Positions 53,271 to 63,467 of a DNA stretch of 64,000 nucleotides are shown here, one piece after another. The stretch spans positions 18,345,027 to 18,409,026 of the forward strand of contig NC_134834.1 in the NCBI RefSeq assembly GCF_004210375.1, read 5' to 3'. The number at the start of each line of letters is the position of its first letter. Within the stretch, counting starts at the first letter, position 1. The notes beneath the pieces were generated by a model. The model saw only the letters and a program-made list of their open reading frames with translations, had not been told where the DNA came from and searched no databases. A program made the position numbers and the translations under genes. The DNA comes from Tachypleus tridentatus (taxonomy: Eukaryota; Arthropoda; Merostomata; Xiphosura; Limulidae).

Positions 53271-54394
53271 TGCATGTTTCTAAAGAATATTAAAAACTGT
53301 AGCAATCTCATATCACTGTTTTTTGCAATTCTATTTGTGTGTTTAACTGAAGCAGCTATTGGCTGGTAAGAGTTCTTTCATATTAACATGTTACAATCTT
53401 TCATCCAGGTAATGTCATTTAATGGGATTTATAAGTTTTAAGGCAACAGGTATCCCCTTTTATTTTATTTTATTCTGTTTATATACCTGCTGATGTTTCT
53501 TGAAAAAACAAAAGTTTAAGGTCAGCAGTCATTCTCTTTGTCTTCACTTCTCATGCCAGTCATTTGTACAGTAACTTTGGCCTTTAGGTACATCTAACTT
53601 GACTTGCATCTGATTTTACATCTTTAGTTGTTGATTCCTGGATTGGGTACATTTTTAACTTTGGTAATCTACACCAGGTTTTAATGTATTCAAAAAATTT
53701 TCTGTGCCAGCCTAGCCTTGAGAATAGAAGTTGTAAGCTTATCTCACTTATGCTTGTGTTTGAATTTCCAGTTGTTTTACAGTTCTTGGAGTGGTTACTC
53801 ATTTGAAGAGATGGTGGGTCTTCTGGACAGTGTTGGATTCTCTTTTACTAATTGGGTAATCTAGTTATGCACTGTTTATTCCACATAAGCCAGTCAGGAT
53901 GGCTGTATCACTTTTGATAGATACTGAGGGTGTCTTCATACTTGACTTACAGACCACCTGGTTTGTTGTCTTGGGCCCACAAATGAGTGCTCCATGTCTT
54001 TTTAGTCTTCAGGTCTGAGTAGACTCCCAACTTACTCACTTAACTCATGCTGAGGCCTGTAAGGCCATCAACGACACCTGTGTCTATAGTTAAATGAAAG
54101 GTGAAGTCCACGCGAGTCAGCTTGCTGAGATATTGGTTTCTCTACAATTCTTTTCTTCCAGGAGTTACAGGTGCTTGTCTTTGTTCATCTTTATTGTGAG
54201 TATTATAGTTCAGGTTATGATATGGATAGAAGTATATATTACTATATTTGAAAGTAATATTTTAGAATTAAAATGATGTTCATAAGAATATCTTTAGAAC
54301 AATGAATCCTGTTCTCTCTTGAATAATGTGATAATTGGTTAAGATATATACTTCATGATGATGAGAAACCCACTTGAAGTAAAAATGTATCTCA

Positions 54395-54506
54395 ACAAAG
54401 AGTTTGTTTACCTGAAGGTGAGCTAAGAAAGTCAAAATGTTGTTCTCTACTTTATTTTAATAAATGTTTCAATACCCACACCAGCTGTCTTGAGATACAT
54501 TAAGAT
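54395..54506 (+). repeat. possible dispersed repeat fragment
   Basis: GAAGGTGAGCTAAGAAAGTC, AAAATGTTGTTCTCTAC and TTTATTTTAATAAATGTTTC, then AATACCCACACCAGC and TTGAGATACATT, recall a repeat common in invertebrate genomes (the 'aagaaagtcgaaacgttgtt' type). This is from memory only. Confidence 0.3.
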
Positions 54507-54684
54507 ATATACTGTTATTTTTCAACAAAAGGACATTGTTTAGTGTGAATTATGTAGAAGTTGTTGGACTAGTTGAAATTAGAGAAGTTAGATTTGTTAC
54601 CTGATGGAGTCATTAGCTGAGGTTGTAGTGGAGGTAATTATCTTCAGATTGATTGTAATCATAAAATGTTAATTTGTTTCAAAG

Positions 54685-54899
54685 GTTCAAAGACCATCTA
54701 ATAAGAAACAAGAATGGTATGCTGAGGACCAAGATCTGGCTAAAGTAAAAACAAAGAAAGGTTTCAGAAAGGACAAAAACTACACGAAGGAGCTGAAAAG
54801 AAGTGAAGACAGTAAAACTTCCCACGATGAAACTACACATGCACTTCCTTTCATATCGTCTCTTTTTAGACACAATCCCGAAATTCCTGTTGTAGAACT
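54685..54899 (+). CDS. DDX31: DDX31-like helicase, exon 2
   Basis: Acceptor TTTCAAAG|GTT and donor AACT|GTAAGT bound 215 bp that read in one frame from phase 0 to phase 2 (residues 23 to 94). The first half is lysine-rich and low in order, as expected for the N-terminal extension of DDX31/Dbp7. The end, FISSLFRHNPEIP, corresponds to the SSLFKNNPDIP segment that precedes the helicase core in vertebrate DDX31. This is a diagnostic match that separates it from other DEAD-box subfamilies. An alternative acceptor lies 12 bp downstream (TTCAAAG|ACC) and keeps the frame. Confidence 0.85.
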
Positions 54900-56371
54900 G
54901 TAAGTTCCATTCTGTGTTAACATGCAATGTTTTTTTAGCTGATTTTTCAACCACATACTTTAATATAAAGTGTATTAAAATAGAATGAGTTCATGAATGA
55001 GATTTATAATATATTTATAATAATATTTCACTAATTTGAATATGATGTATGGGTTATTTATATTAAACTTGTAGAAGAAACAAAAATTTTTAATTTTAAG
55101 AAAACAGTTAAAATGACTGTCTACAGTCAACATAGAACACTATAGTGTAAAATGTGAGTTCAAGTTTGTGGTTTTCGTTCTATCAAAAACATCAGAAGTC
55201 ATTAATGATGTTAACTGAAATGGTATCCCCTGGTGGCTCAGCACTGAGTCAGGAGATTTATAGCACTAAAAATTATGTTTTAATATCCCTTGTAGGTACA
55301 GCACAGTGCTTATTGTGCGGTTTGTTTTTATTAACAGATAAATTGAAATATTTATTGTGTTATTTTGCAAATGTTTATTATGTTCCCAGTGATCAATAGA
55401 CACATGATTCTACAAGAAATTAGTGCATGATTAATTTAGAATTATGGATTTTATCAATTATTTTAGGGTTAATGACAGCCAGTGTATGTGTAAAATATCT
55501 TGGTTGAGTTTAATTTAAAAGTTATGATTTATATATTTCTAAATACTCCAAGACCCTGCTTATTTCTGAAGTAAAAATAAACTTATTTAAGAAGTAAGAG
55601 TTAATGTCATAAACAGGAGAAATTTGACCAGTTCATAGACTTGGTGATCAAGTAGTTATATTAAAATGAATTATTTCACTTTGTTCATCAGATACTATGA
55701 TTAAAGTGCAAACTGTAAAACTTTTTAAATTTCTTTATATGAAACATATTTTTAAAAAATTTTGAAAGGGTTTAAACATTGTAAGATCAGTAATATTGCT
55801 GTTATTTAAGTTTGAACAAAACCATTGTCATTATGAGTGAACACAGAATCCTCATTTGTTAGAACTAACCATGCTGATTTAGTACAGAACTAGTGTACCA
55901 AATGAATCTTACGATAGTAAACAAAGAAGAGAAACCATTATTTGCTATCGTAAGATTCATTGAACACGGAATCCTTGTTTGTTAGAACTAACCATGCTGA
56001 TTTAGTAGAGAACTAGTGTACCAAATGAATCTTACGATAGTAAACAAAGAAGAGAAACCATTATTTGCTATGGTAAGATTCATTGAACACGGAATCCTTG
56101 TTTGTTAGAACTAACCATGCTGATTTAGTACAGAACTAGTGTACCAAATGAATCTTACGATAGTGAATGATGGCTTCTCTCGTAGTAGGTGTTAAATATA
56201 AATCGTATAAGATGAATGGTAAGTGAACTTCATCCCTCTGTACGGTCTAATACAGTACAGGTTTTGTTACGTACCAGATTGTTGTATGACTTTTTTAATA
56301 CAAGATTGTGAAAGAAAATTAAAATAATAATTTTACAGCTGTATATGTACAAATACTTTTATTATTTTTAG
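54900..56371 (+). other. DDX31-like intron 2 (1.5 kb)
   Basis: GTAAGT...TTTTTAG. It contains a weak SINE C-like copy (55,222-55,330: CCCCTGGTGGCTCAGCAC, then a decayed body) and the 123-bp hairpin-bearing tandem repeat. Confidence 0.75.
55839..56165. repeat. 123-bp tandem repeat, about 2.7 copies, with internal hairpin
   Basis: GAACAC anchors at 55,839, 55,962 and 56,085 give an exact 123-bp period. Each full unit holds AATGAATCTTACGATAG and, 27 bp later, CTATCGTAAGATTCATT, its perfect reverse complement (55,901-55,917 with 55,945-55,961). The second unit repeats this with one mismatch (56,024-56,040 with 56,068-56,084). The third unit ends after the left arm. Confidence 0.95.
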
Positions 56372-56447
56372 TGCCAGTGTTAAACAAAAGGAAGAGCCAT
56401 TATTCTTAGACCAGGAATTTGAAGACCTAAAACTCCATCCCCATTTG
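56372..56447 (+). CDS. DDX31: DDX31-like helicase, exon 3
   Basis: Acceptor TTTTTAG|TGCC and donor CATTTG|GTAAAT. The first base completes codon 94, followed by 25 codons (residues 95-119). The end of the exon, FEDLKLHPHL, matches the FHELGLHPHL segment at the entry to the DDX31 helicase core and contains the conserved aromatic and leucine positions ahead of the Q motif. Confidence 0.88.
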
Positions 56448-56809
56448 GTAAATATCTGTATCTAGTTGTTTTTTAGAAGTAATAGGAATGAATGTATTGT
56501 GACATAACAAGAATGTTTTGTAAACAAAGTTTATTTTACTAACAAGTTCGTCATACCAGAGTCATTGATGTATTGGCTACAGATTTTATCACTTTATACT
56601 GATCATGGTCAATTATGATCAAATCTTAAACGAGTGAAGCTTGTGATGGATTTACTATTACTTATTTATTTTAATATTCACAAACATCAACATTTATTTA
56701 ACTCAATTTCAGGCTATTTTAAATTGTAATAAGTAATGTAATAAAGTGGGGGCTTATCCAATATAAATCATGATATATAATATAATATATTGGGGGTTCA
56801 TCCAATATA

Positions 56810-58423
56810 CAGTTATGACAGAAAGTGTTCGTACCCCTGAGTCATGATTAGTTTTTTCCTCATAACTTAAAAAATATCACAATTAGGATAATGAAAGTAT
56901 AGTATGTTATGAATATTATACTAACACATCTACATAAATTTTTATGTAAATTGAATGACAGATAAACTGTTTATAAACAAGTAACCAAACAGAGGAGGGG
57001 CAGAAAGTGTTCATGTGTCCAGTTTAATGGTCAGTTGTGTAACCTTTCAGGTGAATTACTTGGCACAGTCTCTCCTCATAGCCCTCCATGATTGTTTGAC
57101 AGTACTCGACTGGTATTTTCTTCTTTACAGAAAGCCTCCAACTCTTGCAAGTTTTTTGGATGATGCTGATGAACCCTGGTCTTCAACTCATGCTAAACCT
57201 TTTCACTTGGGTTGAGATCGGGTGACTGCGATGGCCACTCCAGAATGCTTATATGGTTCCTCTGCAACCAGGATTGCACATATTTTGATGTGTGCTTAGG
57301 GACATTGTCGTGCTGGAAAATCCAATGACGCCCAAGCTGCAAGTTCCGAGCATCATTCTTGATATAAGTGCCTAATATATCAACGTACTCTTCTTTTTTC
57401 ATGATTCTGTTGATGCGGTGAAGTTTGCCTACACCAGAAGAGCTGAAGGAACCCCATAGCATGATCGAGCCACCTCTGTGTTTAATTGTAGGGACGGTGT
57501 TCTTTGGAAGATTTTGTTCCCCTTCTTACGGAAAATATAGCGAACATCATTGTGGCTGAAAAGCTTGATTTTAGTCTCATCTCACCAAAGAATACTCTTC
57601 CAATAGGTTAAGGGTTTATCATCATGCTTTCTTGCATACCTCAGTCATGGTTCTAAATGAACAGGCTTTAAATATGGAGTTCTACGAGGACGGCATGCTT
57701 TGAATCCAGATGAACATAACATGTTTGTAACTGTAGAGGTGCTTACTTCAACACTACTTTCCCTTACCAGTTTCTGTATGTCATTACGTGTTAAACCAGG
57801 GTTCCTACTAACTTCTCTGAGAACCTTCCTCTTGGTTTTTTCTGGAATTTTGGTGGGGCGTCCGGAACGAGGGAGGTTAGTAGTTGATCCTGTAAGCTTA
57901 AACTTGGCAATTATGCTTTGAACAGTAGATTTCGGCACATTAAGTTGTGTAGCAATACCAGAAAGAGACACACGAGACTTTTATTTTACAGTCTTTCGTT
58001 TTTTTAAATCACTGGACAGTTGTTTCCTGTTCGCCATGATGACCAAGCAGATAATGACGGAGACGGAGCTAAATTGCCGGAAGTACATTTTTTGCTGGCT
58101 AAATTCTAATAATTATGAACCCAGTGTCTAGTTTTGGAATGGTATAATGTAGTTTATTCTCCAAACTAAACAAAATTTTTAGGGGAATATCAGTTTTTTC
58201 ACATGTTCTGAACTGTGTGAACATTTTCTGCTCCTCCTATTTTTGGTTATTTGTTTATAAACATTTTATTTCTTGTTTAATTTACATAAACATCTACATA
58301 GATATGTGTTAGTATAATATTTATCATATATTATAATTTCATTATCCTAATCGTGATACTTTTTAAATTATGAGCAAAAAACTACTCAGGACGCAGGGGT
58401 ATGAACACTTTCTGTTGTAACTG
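56810..58423 (-). mobile_element. Tc1-family DNA transposon with long inverted repeats
   Basis: A 1,614-bp element is flanked by TA on both sides (56,808-56,809 and 58,424-58,425). The ends CAGTTATGACAGAAAGTG and its diverged complement CACTTTCTGTTGTAACTG open ~210-bp inverted repeats (56,810-57,020 and about 58,203-58,423). Each repeat carries an outer and an inner direct motif around CAGAAAGTGTTC, the IR/DR layout known from Sleeping Beauty-like Tc1 elements. The length is typical for Tc1. The two ends have drifted apart and the transposase is broken, so it is an old, dead copy. Confidence 0.93.
57024..58037 (-). pseudogene. Tc1 transposase pseudogene (DD34E)
   Basis: It reads from ATG at 58,037 (MANRKQLSSDLKKRK) to a stop at 57,024-57,026, about 338 codons, the usual Tc1 size. 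The N-terminal paired-like helix-turn-helix is recognisable (GIATQLNVPKSTVQSII), as is the GRPTKIP hinge (GRPR-type motif). Catalytic residues remain: the first D in DETKIKLF, the second D in HDNVPKHTS, and E 35 residues further in LNPSE, hence DD34E. Lesions seen: in-frame stops at 57,981-57,983, 57,645-57,647, 57,582-57,584 and 57,193-57,195 (the last replaces a conserved Trp), a frameshift near 57,510-57,525, and another near 57,110-57,130. It cannot encode a working enzyme. Confidence 0.93.
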
Positions 58424-58794
58424 TAAATCATAATATGTAACATAATAAATTGGGGGCTTGTATCCAAGATCTGAATCAGATCTGAAATTATAATTAAAAT
58501 TTGCATTTAGCAATGTCAACAAAATTTGATTGTGTCTAATTATCAAGGTTTTTTGAATCACCGTCCTTTGAACAACTAGACAAGTATAACAAAAGTGAAT
58601 TGTTTGAAATTATCAAAGTTATAGAACTAGAAATGAAGAAATCAATGATAAAAATGAACTAAAAAGTGTAATCCAGTTTCTTCTGTCATTTTTCTCATGG
58701 AAAGTTGTTGATTTCATGGGTGAACCTTTGGATTGTGGGGTTTCATCTGTGTTCATTACCTGTGCTAACTTTGTTTTAGTTTTTTTCTCTTTTT

Positions 58795-58945
58795 CACCTC
58801 CAGTTTTGTACTGGGGTCTCTTAACAATATCCCTCATTTTTCAGATAAGAGCATTGTTTTTTTCTCTTTTTCCCCCTCCACTTTTGTTTGTACTGGGGTC
58901 TCTTAACAATATCCCTCATTTTTCAGATAAGAGCATTGTTTTTGG
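58795..58945. repeat. 82-bp tandem duplication
   Basis: GTACTGGGGTCTCTTAACAA and the following bases to GAGCATTGTTTTT occur at 58,808 and again at 58,890, nearly identical over more than 50 bp. They are separated by T/C-rich sequence that is itself partly duplicated. Confidence 0.9.
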
Positions 58946-59648
58946 TTGGGTTTGGAACCATTTGCTGTTCTCACTGCTCTGTGGGATTACCTTTGTTAAT
59001 TCTGTTGGAATCAAAGAATGCTTATTTCTCCAGAATGCTGTGCCAGCATTATTAAAAATCTTGCTGCATGAACATTTCTCTTCAGAAAATCTTGATGTAT
59101 TCCTCCAGTTGTCACATGATTAAGATCATACTGTCAACCAGATAATATACAGATGCTGAACATGTTGCACGTAATATTGTGGTTTGCATCTTATTGTGGT
59201 TTGTGTAGCAGCTTAGTGCTATGTGAGAAAATACTCAGTGTTACTAACCCTTTGTTGGTATTTTGCTAACTTAACAATTTTGTTGACAATTAAAGGAGTA
59301 TTACATTGTAAAAACTCCAAGCATAAAAAACAATGAATATAAATTTTAAAAAACAATAAAATTGGTTGATCAGTTGTATCTAAACTAACAGCACATGTAC
59401 AAAAGATCCCCCTCACATACACACACGTACAGAATCTAATTGGCATGTAAAGTCGTAATGTTCTGTAATATACATATTTTAATGTTATTACAATTTGTCG
59501 GTTGGCTGACCCCCAAATCTTGTTTTTCCTGTTCTTTCATGTGTTCATAAGTACATGTAGTTCATTGTTTATAAATAAACATACGTACAAATAATTTTCC
59601 TCTCAAAGCTGGCATTCAAGCATTCTACCTTGCCTATACCTTACACAG

Positions 59649-59763
59649 GTTGCCTGTTTGCGAGATAGATTTGATATCACAAAGATGACAGCTGTACAAC
59701 AAAAAACTATTCCAGTGTTGCTCTCTGGAAGGAACGCCTTGGTGAAGTCCTCAACAGGATCTG
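59649..59763 (+). CDS. DDX31: DDX31-like helicase, exon 4 (Q motif, Walker A start)
   Basis: Acceptor TTACACAG|GTT and donor TCTG|GTAAGA. The exon holds 38 codons plus one base (residues 120-158). It carries the Q motif, MTAVQQKTIP, with the conserved Gln at about residue 136, and most of motif I (Walker A), SSTGS; the remaining GKT comes from exon 5. The segment VLLSGRNALVKS aligns with VLLEGRDALVRS of vertebrate DDX31. The phase-1 intron inside the P-loop glycine codon joins cleanly. Confidence 0.95.
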
Positions 59764-60485
59764 GTAAGAACCAGTATAGAAACAAAGTACTTGTGTTAAA
59801 TGTTGTACAAATAAATGCACTTTTCTGATGTAAGGTAAAGACCACCTGCTCATTTAGAACATATTTTGAGCTTCTCAGTAACATGTTTTAATGTTTTTGT
59901 TAAACCTAACACGTCTTAATTGGCTTTCGTTCTTCGTGTTATCGGTATCATTAAGTTTGTGTTTTCTTACTTCAGTAACTTTTTCTCCCATGATGCACTG
60001 TTTTTATTGCCAGTGTCTTGAAGCAGGATAAAGGTTTGTCTGTTTTGAGTTTATAACTAGATATTCAAGATAATAATGATAAAAATTCTAGGTTAGCCAA
60101 TGTTATTTACTTTGTTGGATAAACGTAGTAGGACTGTGCCAGAGTTGTTAGAGCCAGTCTTTCTTCCCTTAAACTGCTTCTAAAAGCTACAAAACTATTT
60201 TAGAAAGGAATAAATATGTACAGATACACGTATATATTTTGGTTACTCATTCAATGGAAATGGGAAATGATAGATCAAACAAACATTGTTCATATTATTT
60301 GTGTATTTGTTTTTTATATTATTCGTTTTGGTTATCAGAAAATGTTTTTAAAGTTAAAAACACAATTCTAGAACATCATCCCTATAGAACTATATAGAAC
60401 TTCTATAGAACTATATCATTATAGAACTATAATTTTTTTTTGTTATTTGTTTTTATTTGTTATCACTTCTGTATTTGTCTCATAG
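59764..60485 (+). other. DDX31-like intron 4 (0.7 kb)
   Basis: GTAAGA...CTCATAG. AT-rich, with three close TATAGAACTAT repeats near 60,385-60,430. Confidence 0.8.
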
Positions 60486-60595
60486 GTAAAACTTTAGCCT
60501 ATGCTATTCCAGTCATCCAGAAACTGCAAGAAATTACTCCCAAGTTAAAGAGATCCGATGGAATACATGCCGTAGTGATTGCACCTACCAGAGAA
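60486..60595 (+). CDS. DDX31: DDX31-like helicase, exon 5 (Walker A end, motif Ia start)
   Basis: Acceptor CATAG|GT and donor AGAGAA|GTGAGT. Two bases complete Gly158, followed by 36 codons. KTLAYAIPVIQKLQ follows the P-loop exactly as in DDX31 (KTLAYCIPVVQSLQ). KRSDGIHAVVIAPTRE matches the QRSDGPYALVLVPTRE stretch leading into motif Ia (PTREL), whose final Leu is the first codon of exon 6. The RSDG insertion is characteristic of this subfamily. Confidence 0.95.
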
Positions 60596-63425
60596 GTGAG
60601 TGTTTCTTAGAAATGAATTGAATTTTGGTTGGCATTAACTTTGGGTTCTGCCACATGTAAAAAATCCACCAGTGCTTAGCTGAAATACATATTGTATTCA
60701 AATGTTGGATGTGAATGTCATAATGCAAAACAAATATGTGTGTGTTATGTTTTTCTTTAAGTGCTAAGAATTTTTACAAACACATCCTTATCAACTCACT
60801 TTCATAGAAAGCAAATAAAACCCATAATGTATATTTACAGTGTTGCTAATGATTCGTGAATACAGTTATTCAGCTCACTGTAAAGTTACATAAGCCAGCT
60901 ATTTATTTACTAACGACCAGTTTACCTGTGTCCTCACAACTACGTTTCCTCTCCCCAGTGTTATGTCTGTAGACTTATACTGCTCAAAATTGGATTTAAA
61001 TACCCATTGTTGGCATAGCCCTTTGTGTAGCTTTATGCTCAATAACAAGCTGTTCTTCCACTTCATCAGTATTCTCTACAGAAAGACTTGTCATAAGTTG
61101 GTAAAACACCAAGCACTTATGGCACAAATAGTTGATTGAACCAGTTTTCATTTTCTCTCCCTGGAGGCCCTTGGTGCGAGTCCAGTCTAATTTCAACACA
61201 ATGCCCATGTATGAAAAATAACAATTAAACTATTTGTTAAAGGAATAAATAAGATGAAGACATGATTGATCCATCAGTATCTCTGTAAATGCATGTTAGA
61301 TGTGATTTGTCTCGAAATCAGTGTGATTCTGTGGTTCGCCTTTATAAGGAGAAGGTTATCTTTCCAGTCTTAAATTGCTTAGTTATAAGTACTCTGTCAG
61401 GAAATCTCTCAAACCAGTATCTTGAAATGCTGGCCCATGATACCAGGAAGTGTGTACAGGTGGTTGGAGAACCTCCTAGTCAAAATATGTTGTTCTAAAA
61501 TCTGTTACTATGTTTTCATAATATTCTCTTGGCTTTGACATGTGGAACCCACTGCAGCATCTGATATGTGCAAGATATGTATTGTTTTAATGGGTTGTAT
61601 GAAGACTTGTGTACGCTAGACATGTCAGTGACAAGAGAATAAGTCAAATAAATGCCCTACATAATGTTCAGTCACCATCGTGCACCTTCGCAGTCTATCC
61701 ATTGACAATTGATGAGACACATTGTAAGCAAGCAGCTAAAGGAAATTCTTTCCTTGCACATATCTACGGTGTTTCTCCGATAATAAGACCTAGTTAAGAG
61801 TGGCAGGAAGAGGAAATAAATAAAAAAAAATTAATTTATTAATTAGTTTAATAGTTAGTTAATTAGTTTGTTTAAGTATTAATCAGTTAGTTTAATAGTT
61901 TAATAATAGTTTATTTTAAATGGTTAGTTTAATAGTTTTACTTTGTAACTTCATTTTTTTAATATATCAAAATAAGACATCCCCCGAAAATAAGCCCTAG
62001 TGTCATATTTTGGAGTGAAAATTAATATAAGCCCTGTCTTATTTTCGGAGAAACACGGTAGTTACCTCTTCCTAGGCGACCTTGACATGTGGCCTCACTG
62101 CAGGGCCAGAACACTCATCTCTATTGTAAACGTGCCTCGTGTTTTAAGGCTTCTAATCTCTGTTTATCTTTAGGAATTGCATTTGGTGGTTCATGAAGGG
62201 CTGAGGGAGTGCAAACCTTTGGCTGCACAGCTCACCACATATGTTGTTCCATACAGCATTTCCTCAAGCCTTTTTCTATATCATTCCATGTGCTGAAAGT
62301 GTAGGCATGGTACCTTTACATGGGTGTAACTGTCAATGTTGAGGGACACAAATCAATATCAGTATTCCTCAGTGTTTCTAATGAAGCACATCTTGGCCAA
62401 GTTTGGATCAAAATTGGAATTAGCTCAACATTGTTACAAGATTCTGAGAACTTTAACTTTTTAATCTCTAACACATTTTGCAGTTTTTCACATGAGAAAC
62501 AAGTTGGATCAACAAATACGTTATCAACATTGCTCCTCTTTTCTTGAATAGATAGCATGACACAATATTAGAATCAGATCAACATCTTTAGAGATTTGAC
62601 AATACTCAGTACTTGGATTTCTTTAAGAGTTTTCAGTTTCCTGCAGCTTGCCTCCTGGATCAGGTCCTAACTACATGAATTGACTAAATATATTGAACTC
62701 TTATTGTTGTGAATAAATCATCAAAGTCGCTAAATGTCCTCCAGAGAAGATATTGAAAGAAATTCATCTAACACAGTGACATTGTACTAAATTACTAATT
62801 AGTTCTGAAGGATTTTGTGTCTATTAGCTTTTAATTCTTGGTCCTTTATGGCCTTTCAGTAGTTCTGTAGGACTTGAATTTATAATCTTTGACTTATCTA
62901 ATTTTCTGTACCAAGTTATATGAGAGAACAAGTGACTTTCCAGTTGTACTAACACACACACAAGTTGGATTTGTCGTTTTCCTCGAACATGTAGCATGCT
63001 TCAAAATTCGGATTTCAAATAATGGACAAATGTAACCCTTTGAATTGTCATCTAGCAAGTACTCACTCTGGAGTAGGAATCACGGTGCCAGTCACACATT
63101 CGATGTTTACTTAGAGCATCTTCTTACCTCCTCCTGGTGGAACGGTTATTGAATTTTTTTTGTTTATTTTGACTGGACTCGTTTATTTCAGAACTGACCG
63201 TCTTACTTGTATGGCTCTATTACAAATAGTGACAAGGTGAGCAATGTGTTTGGTTAAATAATGTTCAAGTATTATAAAACAAACAGTATATTTTTTGTTC
63301 ATGTTTTTCAGCCATTTACGTTTATTAACACTGAAATTTTAAAATCAGCACCTTGACGTAGTTTTATATCTGTCGTTGTTATTAATATATTAAGAATATA
63401 AAGTAAATGATTGATTTCTTTACAG
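60596..63425 (+). other. DDX31-like intron 5 (2.8 kb)
   Basis: GTGAGT...TTTACAG. It holds an old SINE C copy (60,958-61,050: GACTTATACTGC, then CATAGCCCTTTGTGTAGC), the 298-bp inverted-repeat element and a low-complexity AGTTTAAT-rich run (61,826-61,950). Opposed frames at 62,316-62,558 are overlapping shadows with no recognisable product. Confidence 0.7.
61764..62061. mobile_element. 298-bp nonautonomous inverted-repeat element
   Basis: The left end CTACGGTGTTTCTCCGATAA and the right end TTTTCGGAGAAACACGGTAG are reverse complements with few mismatches over ~26 bp. Further CCGAAAATAAGCCCTAG and AAAATAAGAC motifs lie inside near 61,970-62,005. The GAAAATAAGMC/ACGGTA theme is one I recall from short dispersed DNA elements in several animal genomes. 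No coding sequence. Confidence 0.6.
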
Positions 63426-63467
63426 TTGGTCATCCAGAGCTATGAATATTTTGAGAACCTGTGCAGG
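63426..63467 (+). CDS. DDX31: DDX31-like helicase, exon 6
   Basis: Acceptor TTTACAG|TTG and donor AGG|GTGAGT bound 42 bp, 14 codons in phase 0 (residues 195-208). It completes motif Ia (PTRE|L) and reads LVIQSYEYFENLCR, parallel to LALQSFDTVQKLLK in DDX31. The rest of the core (GG, DEAD, SAT, RGxD and HRIGR motifs) would lie beyond 64,000; I find no further exon before the window ends. Confidence 0.88.

Larger units (their letters stand above)
51357..54684 (+). other. DDX31-like intron 1 (3.3 kb)
   Basis: It starts GTGAGT and ends TTTCAAAG. It contains the 45-bp minisatellite described separately and otherwise AT-rich sequence. Short open frames inside (for example 51,565-51,837 minus, rich in hydrophobic residues) match nothing I recognise. 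The stretch 53,800-54,100 is less AT-rich and could be an old repeat, unidentified. Confidence 0.55.
56747..58465. repeat. 44-bp tandem repeat, three copies, interrupted by Tc1
   Basis: TGGGGGCTTATCCAATATAA begins unit 1 at 56,747 and unit 2 begins at 56,791. Unit 2 is cut after TCCAATA by the transposon and resumes at 58,424 with TAAATCATAATATG. Unit 3 begins at 58,451. Unit 2 without the transposon is exactly 44 bp, as is unit 1. Confidence 0.9.
56448..59648 (+). other. DDX31-like intron 3 (3.2 kb) with Tc1 insertion
   Basis: GTAAAT...TTACACAG. It holds a three-copy 44-bp tandem repeat split by a Tc1 element and, further right, an 82-bp tandem duplication. The rest is AT-rich with no coding signal; a 135-codon plus frame at 58,716-59,123 spans the duplication and is not recognisable. 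Confidence 0.75.

Noticed and set aside
57700..57921. 73-residue plus-strand protein
   Set aside because: It is the antisense shadow of the Tc1 transposase pseudogene.
58716..59123. 135-residue plus-strand protein in intron 3
   Set aside because: It spans an 82-bp tandem duplication, has no similarity I recognise and no splice sites in phase with the helicase.
63300..63345. Exon beginning CAG|CCATTTACGTTTATT (reads PFTFIN)
   Set aside because: It resembles the helicase segment expected after exon 6, but it lies before exon 6 and is soon closed by a stop (TGA), so the order is wrong.
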